Below, piece after piece: positions 33,601 through 42,517 of a stretch of DNA of 64,000 bases. The position numbers were made by a program, and so were the translations under genes. A model generated the notes under the pieces. The model did no database searches. It had not been told where the DNA came from and saw only the letters and a list, made by a program, of their open reading frames with translations. This stretch comes from Prorocentrum cordatum (lineage: Eukaryota; Sar; Dinophyceae; Prorocentrales; Prorocentraceae), in contig CAUYUJ010017838.1 of assembly GCA_963575745.1 (NCBI GenBank), positions 539,585 to 603,584 of the forward strand, given 5' to 3'. Position 1 is the stretch's first letter, and each line of letters opens with the position of its first letter.

Positions 33601-34533
33601 TTTTCGGCTGCAAGGTTGGAGCTTGGGCGCGCCACTGCAGACCCAAGTTTGGTCGCTGATCAGGGGTAAGGGGCGTCTGGGGGCCTTGGAAGGCTTATGG
33701 AAATAAACGGACCCCCTTTGCCAGCAGAAGACGGACGTGGGAGTTGGTGATCTCGCCTCGGACGGTGGACTCCGCGATGGCGTCGTAGCACGCCTCCACG
33801 AGCGCTGCTCCCGAGAGTCAGCGGAGCGTCCACTTCCGAGGGTCCAGGACATCCGGCACGGCGATCAGATCCCCCGACCGATCGCCCCACGCGGCCCCCT
33901 CGGAGAGGATGCGCAGTTTGTACTCTTGACGGGTGGCCAGCTGCCTCCGATTGTTGAGTTCGTGCCGAATGAACACTGGGCAACCTCTCTTCTCCCCGTC
34001 TGAATGGAATAATGAAATCGCGGCGCCGACATCTATCTCCAGCACGTAATCATCTTCGAACTGTTTAGGGGTCGAGCGACACTTTTACCCTTTTACCCTG
34101 AGGGCTTGCCCTCAGGGCGTTCCTCCAACCCATCGATGAGCTCAGAGCTCGACCCCGGGACCCCGAGACCCTAGCCAGCGCCGCTGGCTGGCCCGAGAGG
34201 GGCCAGGAGAAACCAGGAGGGGAAGGGGGGGGCGCGGGGGGGCGGCAGGGGCTGGGGACGCAGGACTGGCTGGAGAGGAAAGAGGACTCTCAGAGAGGAC
34301 GTGGCGGTGAAAGCGGGAAGGAGGAGCAAGGGCAAGGGGTGGTAGGGGGACCGTTTGGGCGCCATGCCCGAACCGCGCACCTGCTTGCGCAAGACTGAGC
34401 CAGAGAGGTGGTGGTGCCGGGCTTCGTAGCTGCTGTAGCCGCGGTCGTAGGTCCCAGGCTTGGCCTCCATCGCGTCGGCCTTCGCCTGGCGACGGCAACC
34501 GACGGCGCAGAAGCAGAACCACGCATTAGGCAT
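27687..34533 (-). CDS. Gene D: unrecognised six-exon protein with mobile repeats in its introns
   Basis: Inferred exons: 1, 34533-34381 (ATG; MPNAWFCFCAVGC, then SSYEARHHHLSGS); 2, 34060-33713 (FEDDYVLEIDVGAAISLF, with an in-frame TGA at 33818-33820); 3, 33137-31776 (454 codons; PPAKKKRSQAG, EYCDFLDRRLNARDVFMVF); 4, 31030-30761 (SVEDITATHTAVSKMKGIA); 5, 30123-28624 (500 codons; a charged helix-like EKEKKEHEDKVARWGSILR, then YRWDETFDGTVRELVFHFVG); 6, from 27896 to about 27687 (VPCGDKGDAVKFMRPHLQFD, ending EKPAAKKTSK). Every junction keeps phase 0. Introns 3 and 4 are GA-AG inside a CAGGAC direct repeat, intron 1 is CAG/GT..AG, and intron 5 is probably GC-AG. No known domain is recognised. The 3' end is not found. 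The in-frame stop argues for decay, sequence error or editing. Confidence 0.6.
28015..28568. mobile_element. TA-flanked terminal-inverted-repeat MITE, copy 1, in gene D intron 5
   Basis: Begins TAACCGAACGCGAGCGAT and ends ATCGCCCGTTCGGGTTTA. These are inverted (ACC(C)GAACG..GCGAT) and each is bordered by TA, as in Tc1/mariner-derived MITEs. It shares about 400 bp with 42,067-42,517 (about 85-90% by eye). The internal GGA run and poly-A differ between copies. No transposase is encoded. It separates exons 5 and 6 of gene D, and the read-through frame of exon 5 runs into it. Confidence 0.8.
28183..28221. repeat. Conserved internal hairpin of the MITE, copy 1
   Basis: GGGTAGGGATCAGCACTCG and CGAGTGCCGATCCCTACCC form a 19-bp stem with one A:C mismatch. 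The same hairpin is present in the second copy at 42,132-42,170. Confidence 0.85.
30340..30695. repeat. Dispersed 350-bp repeat with ATATCGTGAT palindromes, copy 1, in gene D intron 4
   Basis: Homologous in direct orientation to 39,591-39,935. Landmarks in order: GGGAGGGTCTGAGTGCCCGC, an AATTCCCACAC..GTGTGGGAATT hairpin (30,390-30,435), TTTGCTGGTTTACAGCGTCC, a block of ATATCGTGAT units, a poly-C, and AGCAGAAACCATTCGCCACC. It lies inside the 637-bp fourth intron (30,124-30,760). No coding capacity. Confidence 0.8.
31069..31137. repeat. Fold-back with perfect 28-bp arms in gene D intron 3
   Basis: CCCCAAGACGGCCACAAAGC and onward (31,075-31,102) is exactly inverted at 31,105-31,132 with a 2-base loop. 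The stem extends a further five bases past one mismatch. It lies in the GA-AG intron 31,031-31,775. Confidence 0.9.
34096..34117. repeat. Perfect palindrome in gene D intron 1
   Basis: CCCTGAGGGC and GCCCTCAGGG flank a TT loop. It lies in the 320-bp GT-AG intron 1 (34,061-34,380), about 40 bp from the exon 2 acceptor. Confidence 0.9.
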
Positions 34534-34586
34534 CGATGGGGACAGTCGATAGAAGAAGGAGGGCGAACAGTTTCTCTCTCGGGGCT

Positions 34587-34785
34587 GTCTTGGGCCCCGA
34601 AAAAAACTCCAAGATGGCCCGACATCACAGGCCGACAGGATCACCTGGCGGGCCTCTGCCGGGTGATCCTGTCGGCCTGCGATGTCGGGCCATCTCGGAG
34701 CTTGCTTCGGGGCCCAAGACCCGCCGGGTGATCCAATCGGCTTGTGATTTCGGGCCACGGCGGGGCTTTCTTCTGGGCCCTCTTG
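34587..34785. repeat. 63-bp-arm fold-back plus a third tandem copy, just 5' of gene D
   Basis: Arms 34,587-34,649 and 34,658-34,720 are inverted copies differing at only a few bases, with landmark GCCGACAGGATCACC and its inverse. A third copy (34,723-34,785, with GGTGATCCAATCGGCTTGTG) follows in the same orientation as the right arm. It starts 54 bp upstream of the gene D ATG. Confidence 0.8.
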
Positions 34786-34789
34786 AGCC

Positions 34790-35394
34790 CCTCTGCTCCG
34801 CGGCGGGCCCTCTCGCGCCTCTCTCGGGGACGCATTGGGCAAAGCCTATTCCCCAACGGGCCCGAGGGGGCAGTCGAGAGAGCCTGGACACTGATGCGAA
34901 GAGGCCCTGAACAGAGGTTCCCGAGGTTCCCCAGGTTCCCCACGAGACGTTGTTCGCCCCCGTCGTCAGTCTCCTGCCTTGGTTATGCAATGGAGTGGGA
35001 TTGCGAGTCGCCGCCTTCAGAGACTCCATCAGGGCACCAAGAGAGCCAGCGCTGCGAACGGGATCCCGCGAGAAACCTCGGATGCCGCCAGCGAGAGAAG
35101 AGAAGCGATTAGCAAGCTTCAAAGATACCAATTTTGTGTAGTCTCTGTTCGAATGGCTACGGGGCTGCATTTTGCGAGAAGTCTGTTGGATTGGTTGCTA
35201 ATAGGGCTCCCTAGGTTCATTTGTCCTGTTTCGATCCACCTCTCCTTTCCCCCCCTCCCCCCCCTCGCCAGGCTGCCTGGGGGCCTGCCCCTCCCTGGGC
35301 AAGCGCGCTGCATATGCCAGAAGACAAACCTGGAAGACGAAAACCCAGGGGAGTTGTGTTTCGCGCTGCGCGCAAGACGTCGAGTCCCTGGGTG
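34790..35394. other. Gene-free stretch
   Basis: Unique GC-rich DNA upstream of gene D with no supported exon. The match GAATGGCTACGG (35,150-35,162) is only an 11-nt resemblance to the 5' end of the spliced leader. Confidence 0.45.
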
Positions 35395-35812
35395 GACTCC
35401 GCAGCACGGCTTCTGTTTTCAACCATTGGTTGTTGGTGTTGGGTTGTTGTTGTTGCGTTGTTGTTGCGTTGTTGTTGTTGTTGTTGCTGTCAGTGTTGTT
35501 GGTATTGTTCGTGTTGGTTGTGGAAGTGCTGCCGTCGCTGATTTTCCTGATGTGATAGTGGCGCGACGTCTCGGATAAGATATTCCTTTGTTGTCGTTGC
35601 TGATGTTGTCGCGGTGGAGGCGGTTCGCGACCTGGCCCGCGACCCGCCCGCGACCCGCGACCTACCCGCAACCCGCCTCGCAACCCACCGTCGACCCACC
35701 CGCGACCCACCCACATTGCTTCAACGAAAGAGTCGGCGCCTGTGGCGAGCTCGGACGCACCAAGCGTAGAACCCGCCACTGCGGATTGCAACGATATTTT
35801 TGTCTCGTGCCG
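35395..35812. repeat. Composite dispersed repeat (GTT tract + CGCGACCCACC minisatellite), copy 1
   Basis: Order: a GTT/GTTG-rich tract (35,425-35,520), a minisatellite of about ten 10-11-bp CGCGACCCRCC units (35,625-35,715), then TCGGCGCCTGTGGCGAGCTC and GCGGATTGC.ACGATA. The same order occurs at 43,244-43,675, which makes the whole block a repeat family. Confidence 0.7.
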
Positions 35813-36176
35813 AACAACTCCCCACGTGCGCAAAGACTCCACCCCTGGCGCCAATGCGCGGGCACGCATGACATACATTCTGAAGCCAAAGTCCAGATGG
35901 CAGGCGGGCGGCGGGCAAGAGCAGATCAATCTGTCGAACGGCGTTTGCGCCGCCGCGCGGCGAGGAATCCCGCAACGCCGCCAGCGCCTGCGAACTGCGC
36001 AGCATCTTCTCCGCAGCTCTCAAGCCTTGCTACAGGGCTTGGAAGCTGCCACTTCAATGCAACCTCGCTCTCGCGAACATGGATCTCCAGCGCAAGAATC
36101 CAAGGTCGCATCCACGCGATGGAAAAGACTACGCTGCCTACGGAATTGACGTGCATGGCGTTGCCCAATTGATGGA
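35813..36176. other. Stretch 3' of the methyltransferase ORF
   Basis: No supported exon or repeat. The sequence is unique and GC-rich. Confidence 0.45.
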
Positions 36177-37475
36177 TCATCCCACTGCGCGAGCGGAGCG
36201 GATTGACGTGCGAGCATGATCTGGTGAACGCACAGCTGACTCCACCGCGCGCGCGCGCACGCACACATCTGCGACTGGGAACCCCATGCTCGCGAAGAGT
36301 TCGACGGGCAGCATCCAGCGACGCAGAGACGGCAGCCAAGTCAGCCCCATCCCACGTCGCAGTGTGTGCAGCGGTCCCAACGGCGGGCTATTCACCGCGT
36401 GGGTCTGGACAGATTGGTTGAGATCGACGGTTCTCCCTGGGAAGAGCTTCAACGACTCGTTCAGCCTCGAACGTTCGCCCGGGTTCAATGCCCACTCCCA
36501 AGAGGTGAAGCCGTCGACGTCCGACTCTCCCGCCTCGGCCAGCGCGCCGCCCTGACGCCTGCCCACTACCTCTTCGCGGGCGGCAGCCCAGTGAAGATCC
36601 TCGACTCGCTCAGCAGACGTGGAAATGCAATACTCCAGGGGGTTGTACGAGCACCCGCGGCCGAAGCACGCGTGGATGAACTCCTGAAATGTAGCGCGGC
36701 TCGGCTGCGCAGGTACGTGGAGGCCCCTCAACTCTCCAATCACATATTGTCTCGGCCTCCTGATGGACCATCCCTGCTTATGGCAGCTGAGCGTGACTCG
36801 TTCTAGCCTGTAATATTCCCCGATGCACCTCTCGTATTCGTCGATGCCTTGCTGGGGGACGCACTCGAAGATCACGAAGGGTTCCTTCAAGTCGATGCGT
36901 TGCCTCATCCCGATCCACAATATAGTATAACCCTCCCCACCTGCGTGGCCGTGGCTACCATAAGTAGAATCGTGAACGCACGGAAAGCCCGAACAATGGA
37001 TATGAGCACGAGACACAACGCAAGACGTTCTACACCGCAGGCAGCGCGCCATCGATTTGGTCGGCGTCCTGAGAATCAACGCCCGACGGGCATCCACGTC
37101 AGCCAACGACATGGCACGAAGATGGTTCCTGGCCTGGGAAGGAAACATATCATACCAATCGTGGAACGAATGTCTCGGTGAGTCTGGACCTCCGCATAAT
37201 ATTTCAGAAATTGCTGAACCATCATGTTCCAAAGCCCATTCTGAAGTAACGTTGAACGCGAGCTCCTTGCCAACGATGCGGGCAGACAGATCGAATGTGA
37301 GAATCCCTGAACATCCTGAACTTAACGACACGCTTCTCCCTGTAACTCTCAGTGGCAACACGTGTAGAAACTCAGAAAACTCAATACGTGCAGCGTCATG
37401 GCCGTGTCTGGCGCATTGCATCGAATCACTCAGAGTTGTGCATGTGAGAACTCGCCGCTGAGGCCCAACTTCCAT
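36177..37475 (-). CDS. C5 cytosine DNA methyltransferase-like protein
   Basis: 432-codon ORF, ATG at 37475, stop at 36177. The domain order matches DNA (cytosine-5) methyltransferases, which transfer methyl from S-adenosylmethionine to cytosine C5. SGCSGILTF (about residue 55) is the motif I position. EWALEHD is motif II. GFPCVHDSTYG (about 160) carries the catalytic Pro-Cys of motif IV, and the E of FECVPQ is motif VI. GWSIRRPRQY is the RxR motif VIII. FPGRTVDLNQS to LHTLRRGMGLTW lies in the motif IX region, and LPVELFASMGFPV is motif X. The target-recognition region is short. It is close to a complete catalytic domain, but a 5' exon or a larger protein is possible. Dinoflagellates carry many such genes, some within retrotransposons, and repeats surround this one. 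Activity is not established. Confidence 0.75.
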   Translation of the reverse strand: MEVGPQRRVLTCTTLSDSMQCARHGHDAARIEFSEFLHVLPLRVTGRSVSLSSGCSGILTFDLSARIVGKELAFNVTSEWALEHDGSAISEILCGGPDSPRHSFHDWYDMFPSQARNHLRAMSLADVDARRALILRTPTKSMARCLRCRTSCVVSRAHIHCSGFPCVHDSTYGSHGHAGGEGYTILWIGMRQRIDLKEPFVIFECVPQQGIDEYERCIGEYYRLERVTLSCHKQGWSIRRPRQYVIGELRGLHVPAQPSRATFQEFIHACFGRGCSYNPLEYCISTSAERVEDLHWAAAREEVVGRRQGGALAEAGESDVDGFTSWEWALNPGERSRLNESLKLFPGRTVDLNQSVQTHAVNSPPLGPLHTLRRGMGLTWLPSLRRWMLPVELFASMGFPVADVCVRARAVESAVRSPDHARTSIRSARAVG

Positions 37476-37999
37476 GATTGCGACGTGACGAAGCGTTCAG
37501 CAGCACATGCGGTCGAACCAAAACTCTTACGGATGCACCCAAAATCGGTTCATAGTTATACCCAAAACCATTGCAAAATGTGTCAAAACGCTGCAAACCG
37601 AGACCCCCGCAACCTGTATGAACCTGTTTTTTCTTGGTGAATTCTAAGTGTTGGTGGGGGGCTGCAGTTTGCGGGGCCCCGCGCACGGGGGTGGCCTGGA
37701 CACCGCGGGAGGGGGGGGGGTAAGGAATGGGCGCGTGGATGGTATGACCGCAGGCAGCACCCGCGTGAATTCCAGGGCATGACTTGAAGATTAGTTATGG
37801 GGTATTGTATGACAGACACACAGGCAAAAGTGCACAAGGATGATGAGAACCCGTGCAGCGACCTACTCTAAAAATTGTTTGAATAGGTCGGACGAGTTGG
37901 GGCATTGAACCCATCGTAACACAATCATCCCGATCGAATGGGGTACATGACATTATCGATAACATATATGTGGGGTCATGGACACACATGATGATATAG
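37476..37999. other. Gene-free stretch between methyltransferase ORF and satellite
   Basis: No exon is recognised. Sequence is unique and moderately AT-rich near 37,790-38,000. Confidence 0.45.
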
Positions 38000-39575
38000 T
38001 GTGGGGGTTAGGACCCCACGGGATCGGGACACGCGGGGTCCAGGACCCCACTGGGGCGGAGAACGTGGGGTCCATGACCCCACAGAAGTGGGACATGTGG
38101 GGTCCATGACCCCACGATGGGGGGCACGTGGGGTCCAGGACCCCACGGGATCGGGGAATGCGGGGTCCAGGACCCCACGGGAGCGGATAACGTGGGGTCC
38201 AGGACCCCACATAATTGGGACATGTGGGGTCCGGGACCCCACGGTGGGTGGCACGTGGGGTCCAGGACCCCACGTGGTCGGGGCACGTGGTGTCCGGGAC
38301 CCCACGGGAGCGGGGTATATGTGGGGTCCAGGACCCCACGATAGAGGGGAGGGGGTGTATGTGGGGTCAATGACCCCACTGCACATTGACATGTGGGGGG
38401 TCCAGGACCCCACAGATGGGCCAGATGGGGGATTGGGGGGTACGTGGGGTCCAGGACCCCACGGGAATGGGACATATGGGATCGAGGACACCACGGGAGG
38501 GGAGACCGCGGGGTCCAGGACCCCACGAGGGAGGGGGGTGCATGTGGGGTCCAGGACCCCACTGCAGATTGGCATGTGGGGTCCATGACCTCAGAGATGG
38601 GGGGGCGTGGGGTCCTGGACCCCACGGGCGTGGGACATGTGGGGTCGGGGACCCCACGGTAGCGGAGAACGTGGGGTCCAGCACCCCACGGGGGATGGGG
38701 GGGGAGGGGTTGCGGGGTCCAGGACCCCACTTCATATTGACACGCGGGGTCCAGGACCCCACGGATGGGGGGGGGGGCGTGGGGGGCGTGGGGTCCAGGA
38801 CCCCACATGAGCGGGACATGTGGGGTCCAGGACCCCACGGGAGCAGAGACCGTGGGGTCCAGGACCCCACGGTGGAGGGGGGGGGGGGGTTCTTGGGGTC
38901 ATCTTGTCGCCCCCCTTGGTGGCCTCTTGCGGCCCGCTTGGGCCATTGCTCTGTTGGGGGGTGTATGTGGGGCCCAGGACCCCACTGCAGATTGGCATGT
39001 GGGGTCCAGGACCCCACGGATGGGAGGGGGGGTGGCGTGGGGTCTGGACCCCGCGGGCGTGGGACGTGTGGGGTCCAGGACCCCACAGGAGCGGGGAACG
39101 CGGGGCCCAGCACCCCACGGGGGATGGGGGGGGAAGGGTGGTGCACGTGGGGTCCAGGACCCCACAGCAAATTGGCACGCGGGGTCCAGGACCCCACGGA
39201 TGAAGAGAGGGGGCGGTGGAAGGGGGCGCAAGAAGTCTGGGGCCCCACGGGAGCGGGGCATGCGGGGTCGAGGACCCCACGGGAGCGGAGAACGTGGGGT
39301 CCAGGACCCCACGGAGGAGGGGAGGGGGGTGCATGTGGGGTCCAGGACCCCACTGCAGATTGGCATGTGGGGTACAGGACCCCACGGACGGGGGGGAGGG
39401 GGGGGGGATGGGTGTGTCCGGGGCCCCACGGGAGCGGCACGCGTGGGGTCCATGACCCCACGGGAGCGGAGAACGTGGGGTCCAGGACCCCACGGGGGAG
39501 GGGGGGGTGAATGCGGGGTCCATGACCGCACAGCAGATTGGCATGTGTGGTGCAGGACCCCACGGATGGGGGCGG
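38000..39575. repeat. Palindromic satellite of about 45 units
   Basis: Unit core GTGGGGTCCAGGACCCCAC is itself a near-perfect palindrome (9-base arms). It recurs every ~32 bp from 38,000 to 38,340, then every 32-50 bp to 39,575. Between cores are short variable spacers of recurring types (ending GGGACATG, GGAGAACG, GATTGGCATG), so the array also has a higher-order order. A ~85-bp non-repeat insertion (about 38,890-38,960) breaks it. ORFs through it are artefacts. Confidence 0.92.
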
Positions 39576-39590
39576 GGGGAGGGTGCGTCG

Positions 39591-39935
39591 GGGGTCGTGG
39601 GCCCTCTGGGAGGGTCTGAGTGCCCGCGACCCATTCTTGGTGGGGGGAAGCTAATTCCCACGCGATGCGCTCGTGTGTGGGAATTGGGTATCGCCCCAAT
39701 ATTCCCATGTTTTGCTGGTTTACAGCGTCCCAAACCACAAGAACACGATATCACGATATCACGATATGGAGATATCGTGATATCGTGATATCGTGGTCCC
39801 CTCCGCCCCCGTTTCGGATATCGTGATATCGCGATATCGTGTTATCGTGTTTCCCCCGCCCCGTTTTCGGATATCGTGATGCCGTGATATCGCGTCATCG
39901 TGTCCCCCCCCCCAGCAGAAACCGTTCGCCACCAT
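39591..39935. repeat. Dispersed 350-bp repeat with ATATCGTGAT palindromes, copy 2
   Basis: Direct-orientation homologue of 30,340-30,695. Here the ATATCGTGAT block forms a perfect fold-back with 24-bp arms (39,744-39,767 and 39,772-39,795) and a GGAG loop. The AATTCCCAC hairpin is also present (39,653-39,685). It immediately follows the palindromic satellite. Confidence 0.85.
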
Positions 39936-40147
39936 ATATACATATAATATATACACATGTGTTTATCGTCACGCATTGCTCTCGATGTCTCTTGATCTAT
40001 GTATACATACTTACTACATGTATATATGTATGTGTCTACATACAAACGCACTTACGACGGCTTCGACATGTTCTGAATCTGAATATCAAGCTCCGATCCT
40101 AAGCCCAGCGCTGGGAAGGTTCGCCACCAATGCGTCGGGGGCGTCGT
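39936..40147. other. AT-rich spacer
   Basis: AT-rich sequence with TATACATATA-type alternation. No exon or repeat family is recognised. Confidence 0.5.
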
Positions 40148-40753
40148 CTACCTCGCACTCTTCCAAGCCCGCAGACATCGCGTGAGCGGTCGACCAGGGG
40201 CTCCACGTCTGAACAGATAGTCACAATACCAGAGCACCTGAGCCTCAAACTCTCTGGAAGAGGGACCGTACCAGACAATAGTTAGAATTGATTCGAGTGG
40301 GATATCACTGAAGTGGTCAACAATATGAATTGCCTCACAGCGTGAGCGAATATAAGCTGGATCGCTCGCGAAGCGGACCCGCAGCTGCGCCGAGCACTCT
40401 GCGAAGGGAAGCTGCAATGCTGAGCGCTGTCGTTGGCAATTGGCACCGCCACATCTCCGATCGAAAACTGATGGCGCGACTGCGCGCCATCGCGTGCAAT
40501 CTCACCCGCGCGGGGCACTGCCCCAAAACCAACGCGCGGCGACGAGGCGGCCGATCCCCCAACAAACAACACACAAACATACTGCCCAACAGGATTCCAT
40601 GTGCGAATGGTCATCAATTGCAAGAAGGGTGCAAGGCGCATTCCTACCTGCGCCCTGTCTTGAACCATATCCAGACGAATTGCTTGTGGCCACGACGCAC
40701 CCCTGCTTGCGGCGATCCTGATGTGTTCTCTCTTTATTTCTCTTTCTCTTTCC

Positions 40754-40794
<41 letters not shown>

Positions 40795-40870
40795 TCTATC
40801 TCTCTCCTGTGGCTGGCCCCCATCTATCCGATAATGCCCATTATCATGCCCCCTTCTGATCCCCATCGCC
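40148..40870 (-). CDS. Coding-like fragments, unrecognised
   Basis: Two minus-strand frames look protein-like. One is about 40,720-40,400 (FLQLMTIRTWNPVGQYVCVL, GDVAVPIANDSAQ). The other is 40,417-40,148 (AIHIVDHFSDIPLESILTIV, FEAQVLWYCDYLFRRG). A frame change near 40,400 separates them. No domain is recognised. Transcriptional order places them 5' of the methyltransferase ORF, so they could be exons of the same gene or element with the satellite in an intron; this is conjecture. Confidence 0.35.
40737..40806. repeat. TC microsatellite
   Basis: (TC)n tract of about 55 bp with a few interruptions. Confidence 0.85.
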
Positions 40871-41266
40871 GCCCTCTCCTGCCTCCTACATCCTGTCTCC
40901 AGCACCCCACTTCCTTGCTGACCTTTCTCCTGCCCCCTTCATCAAGCCCGCGCGGCCACGTCTCCTGCCCCCTTTATCCTGCCCCCTGTTCTTTCATCAG
41001 CCGCGTCAACCCCGATGGCACGCGGTCGTTCGCTACTCCTGCCTGTCAGCGCCGTCCGCCCCGCCGAACGGCCATTGGGCAGACAGCAGACGACCAGCAA
41101 CAGCACCGCGCATTTGCGCTTTCATGCTATGCTGGGGGGTGCCATACATTGTTGGACGACGTGCTCTACGTTCGCTAAACCGACGAAATCGCACATGCAC
41201 GGTCTTTGCAGCTGACCGCCTGCCCCAAACTGAGGACTACATGGCACCCCACCTCCCCGGGTCTGC

Positions 41267-41520
41267 CTAAGCCCCGCCCGACGCAGCGCTGGCGCTGTCA
41301 CTTGCCCGGCAAACAACGCGGCACATCGGGCAGGCGCGATCGCGTACCGGAAAGCACGTGACCATGGGTTGCATGAATTCCGAGTCACAAACAGCCGAGA
41401 ACCATTCGCCAGCGTGATCCAACCGAGGGTCGCCCACGATAAAGTGCCGTCTGAGAGCTGCACACAATCCTCGAGGGGCAGATCTGATGCACGAGCACCC
41501 CCAGCTCCGCCCGATGTCAC
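41267..41520 (-). CDS. Coding-like fragment with a CPMC pair
   Basis: Minus-strand frames give LPLEDCVQLSDG and, one frame over, RRHFIVGDPRLDHAGEWFSA followed by RACPMCRVVC. The Cys pairs suggest continuation of the zinc-binding region upstream (41,560-41,870). A frameshift separates the parts. No family is assigned. Confidence 0.35.
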
Positions 41521-41559
41521 AAAACCTCGCGCACTCTAATCAACTCCCCAGGTTGGGAG

Positions 41560-41870
41560 ATACATCTGGCACGGATGTTCTGGATAAGATTTCGAGGTCA
41601 CTGCGCAAAACAAACAGACAACGGAAGGGAGTGGTGGGAATGGGGGGATTGCTATTTTTTCTAAGATGCACTGTCCGTCCAGGGTCACCCCCATGCCCAG
41701 TGCGCCCATCTGCTGCATCGCTCTCTCGACGCAACCCTCGTGGTACCCTAATTGGCAAACAGGGCAACGCTTTGCCGTGTCCCAATGCATCTCGCACAAC
41801 TGGCAACGAGCTCCGAGCTGGTCATCGCGATGGACGCTGAGCATCTTGCGAACCCTGGGAGTAAGTAAGG
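41560..41870 (-). CDS. Zinc-finger-like exon (C2-C2-HC pattern)
   Basis: After a CTCCCAG acceptor-like site the minus strand reads VRKMLSVHRDDQLGARCQLC, then CPVCQLGYHEGCVERAMQQ. The pattern is C-x2-C, nine residues, C-x2-C-x4-H-x2-C, with a further CLFC downstream. This spacing resembles RING/PHD-type zinc binding, although the second half is not clear. A partner or function cannot be stated. It is the 5'-most of the coding fragments leading towards the methyltransferase ORF. Confidence 0.45.
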
Positions 41871-42066
41871 GATATCCAAGACGGGAGTGCGAGCACGAAG
41901 GCTCATCTGGGGGGGCCGAGGTCCTGGCGCGCCATGCGTGCCCCGAGTCAGTCAGCAGGGTCACCGACGAACGATTTCGGCCACCCCTCTGCTTCTCACC
42001 GTCCGTCTCTCCGCCACCGCACCCCCCCCGACTCGTCGCCCTCTGACCTCTTGTCCGCCCCCCCCC

Positions 42067-42517
42067 TAACCGAAAAGGAGCGATAATAACCCCCCTGGGA
42101 TAAGTGACGATGATGGAGGAGGAGGAGGTTTGGGTAGAGATCAGCACTCGGCGAGTGCTGATCCCTACCCAAACGACGTTCTGACGTTTACTCCATGTTT
42201 GTAACTAGTGCATCCCATGGCCCTGCCGCACGGTCGTAACGTGGGCAAACTGAACTGGTGAGAACCCCACAGCGCTGCCACACGCTCGTGATTGCGGACG
42301 CTGGTGTGGCAAGACCATCGCGGCCATGCTCAGCCTTTTTTTTCATGCTGCTCTCTAATCAACATGACATGATAGCAACTTCGACCCCCGCAACTTTCCA
42401 GGCGATTCCCAAGTTCGGCCCCCGCGCCTTCCCCGCATAAATCCCCGCGGGCGGGGATAAACAATAGAGGGGGGGAAAGGGGGGGGGGGCGCCTTTACTA
42501 TCGCCCGTTCGGGGTTA
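42067..42517. mobile_element. TA-flanked terminal-inverted-repeat MITE, copy 2
   Basis: Begins TAACCGAAAAGGAGCGATA and ends TATCGCCCGTTCGGGGTTA. The inverted ends are bordered by TA as in copy 1 (28,015-28,568). It contains the same internal hairpin (42,132-42,170), here with one mismatch at a different position. No ORF. Confidence 0.8.

Noticed and set aside
35150-35162. Spliced-leader relic
   Set aside because: Only the first 11 nt of the leader match (CCGTAGCCATT on minus), no 3' half is present and no ORF start follows; such a match is not improbable by chance in 64 kb.
38367-39563. 398- and 374-codon ORFs on both strands
   Set aside because: Both are translations of the palindromic satellite and mirror each other.
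38000-39575. CRISPR array
   Set aside because: Regular palindromes with spacers resemble one, but spacers are short, of a few recurring types and related to each other, repeats are variable, there is no cas gene, and the context is eukaryotic nuclear DNA.
30340-39935. Pair of long terminal repeats of one 9.6-kb retrotransposon
   Set aside because: The two direct copies lack TG..CA ends and a target duplication, one lies in an intron of gene D, and the DNA between them contains parts of two genes plus a satellite, not gag-pol.
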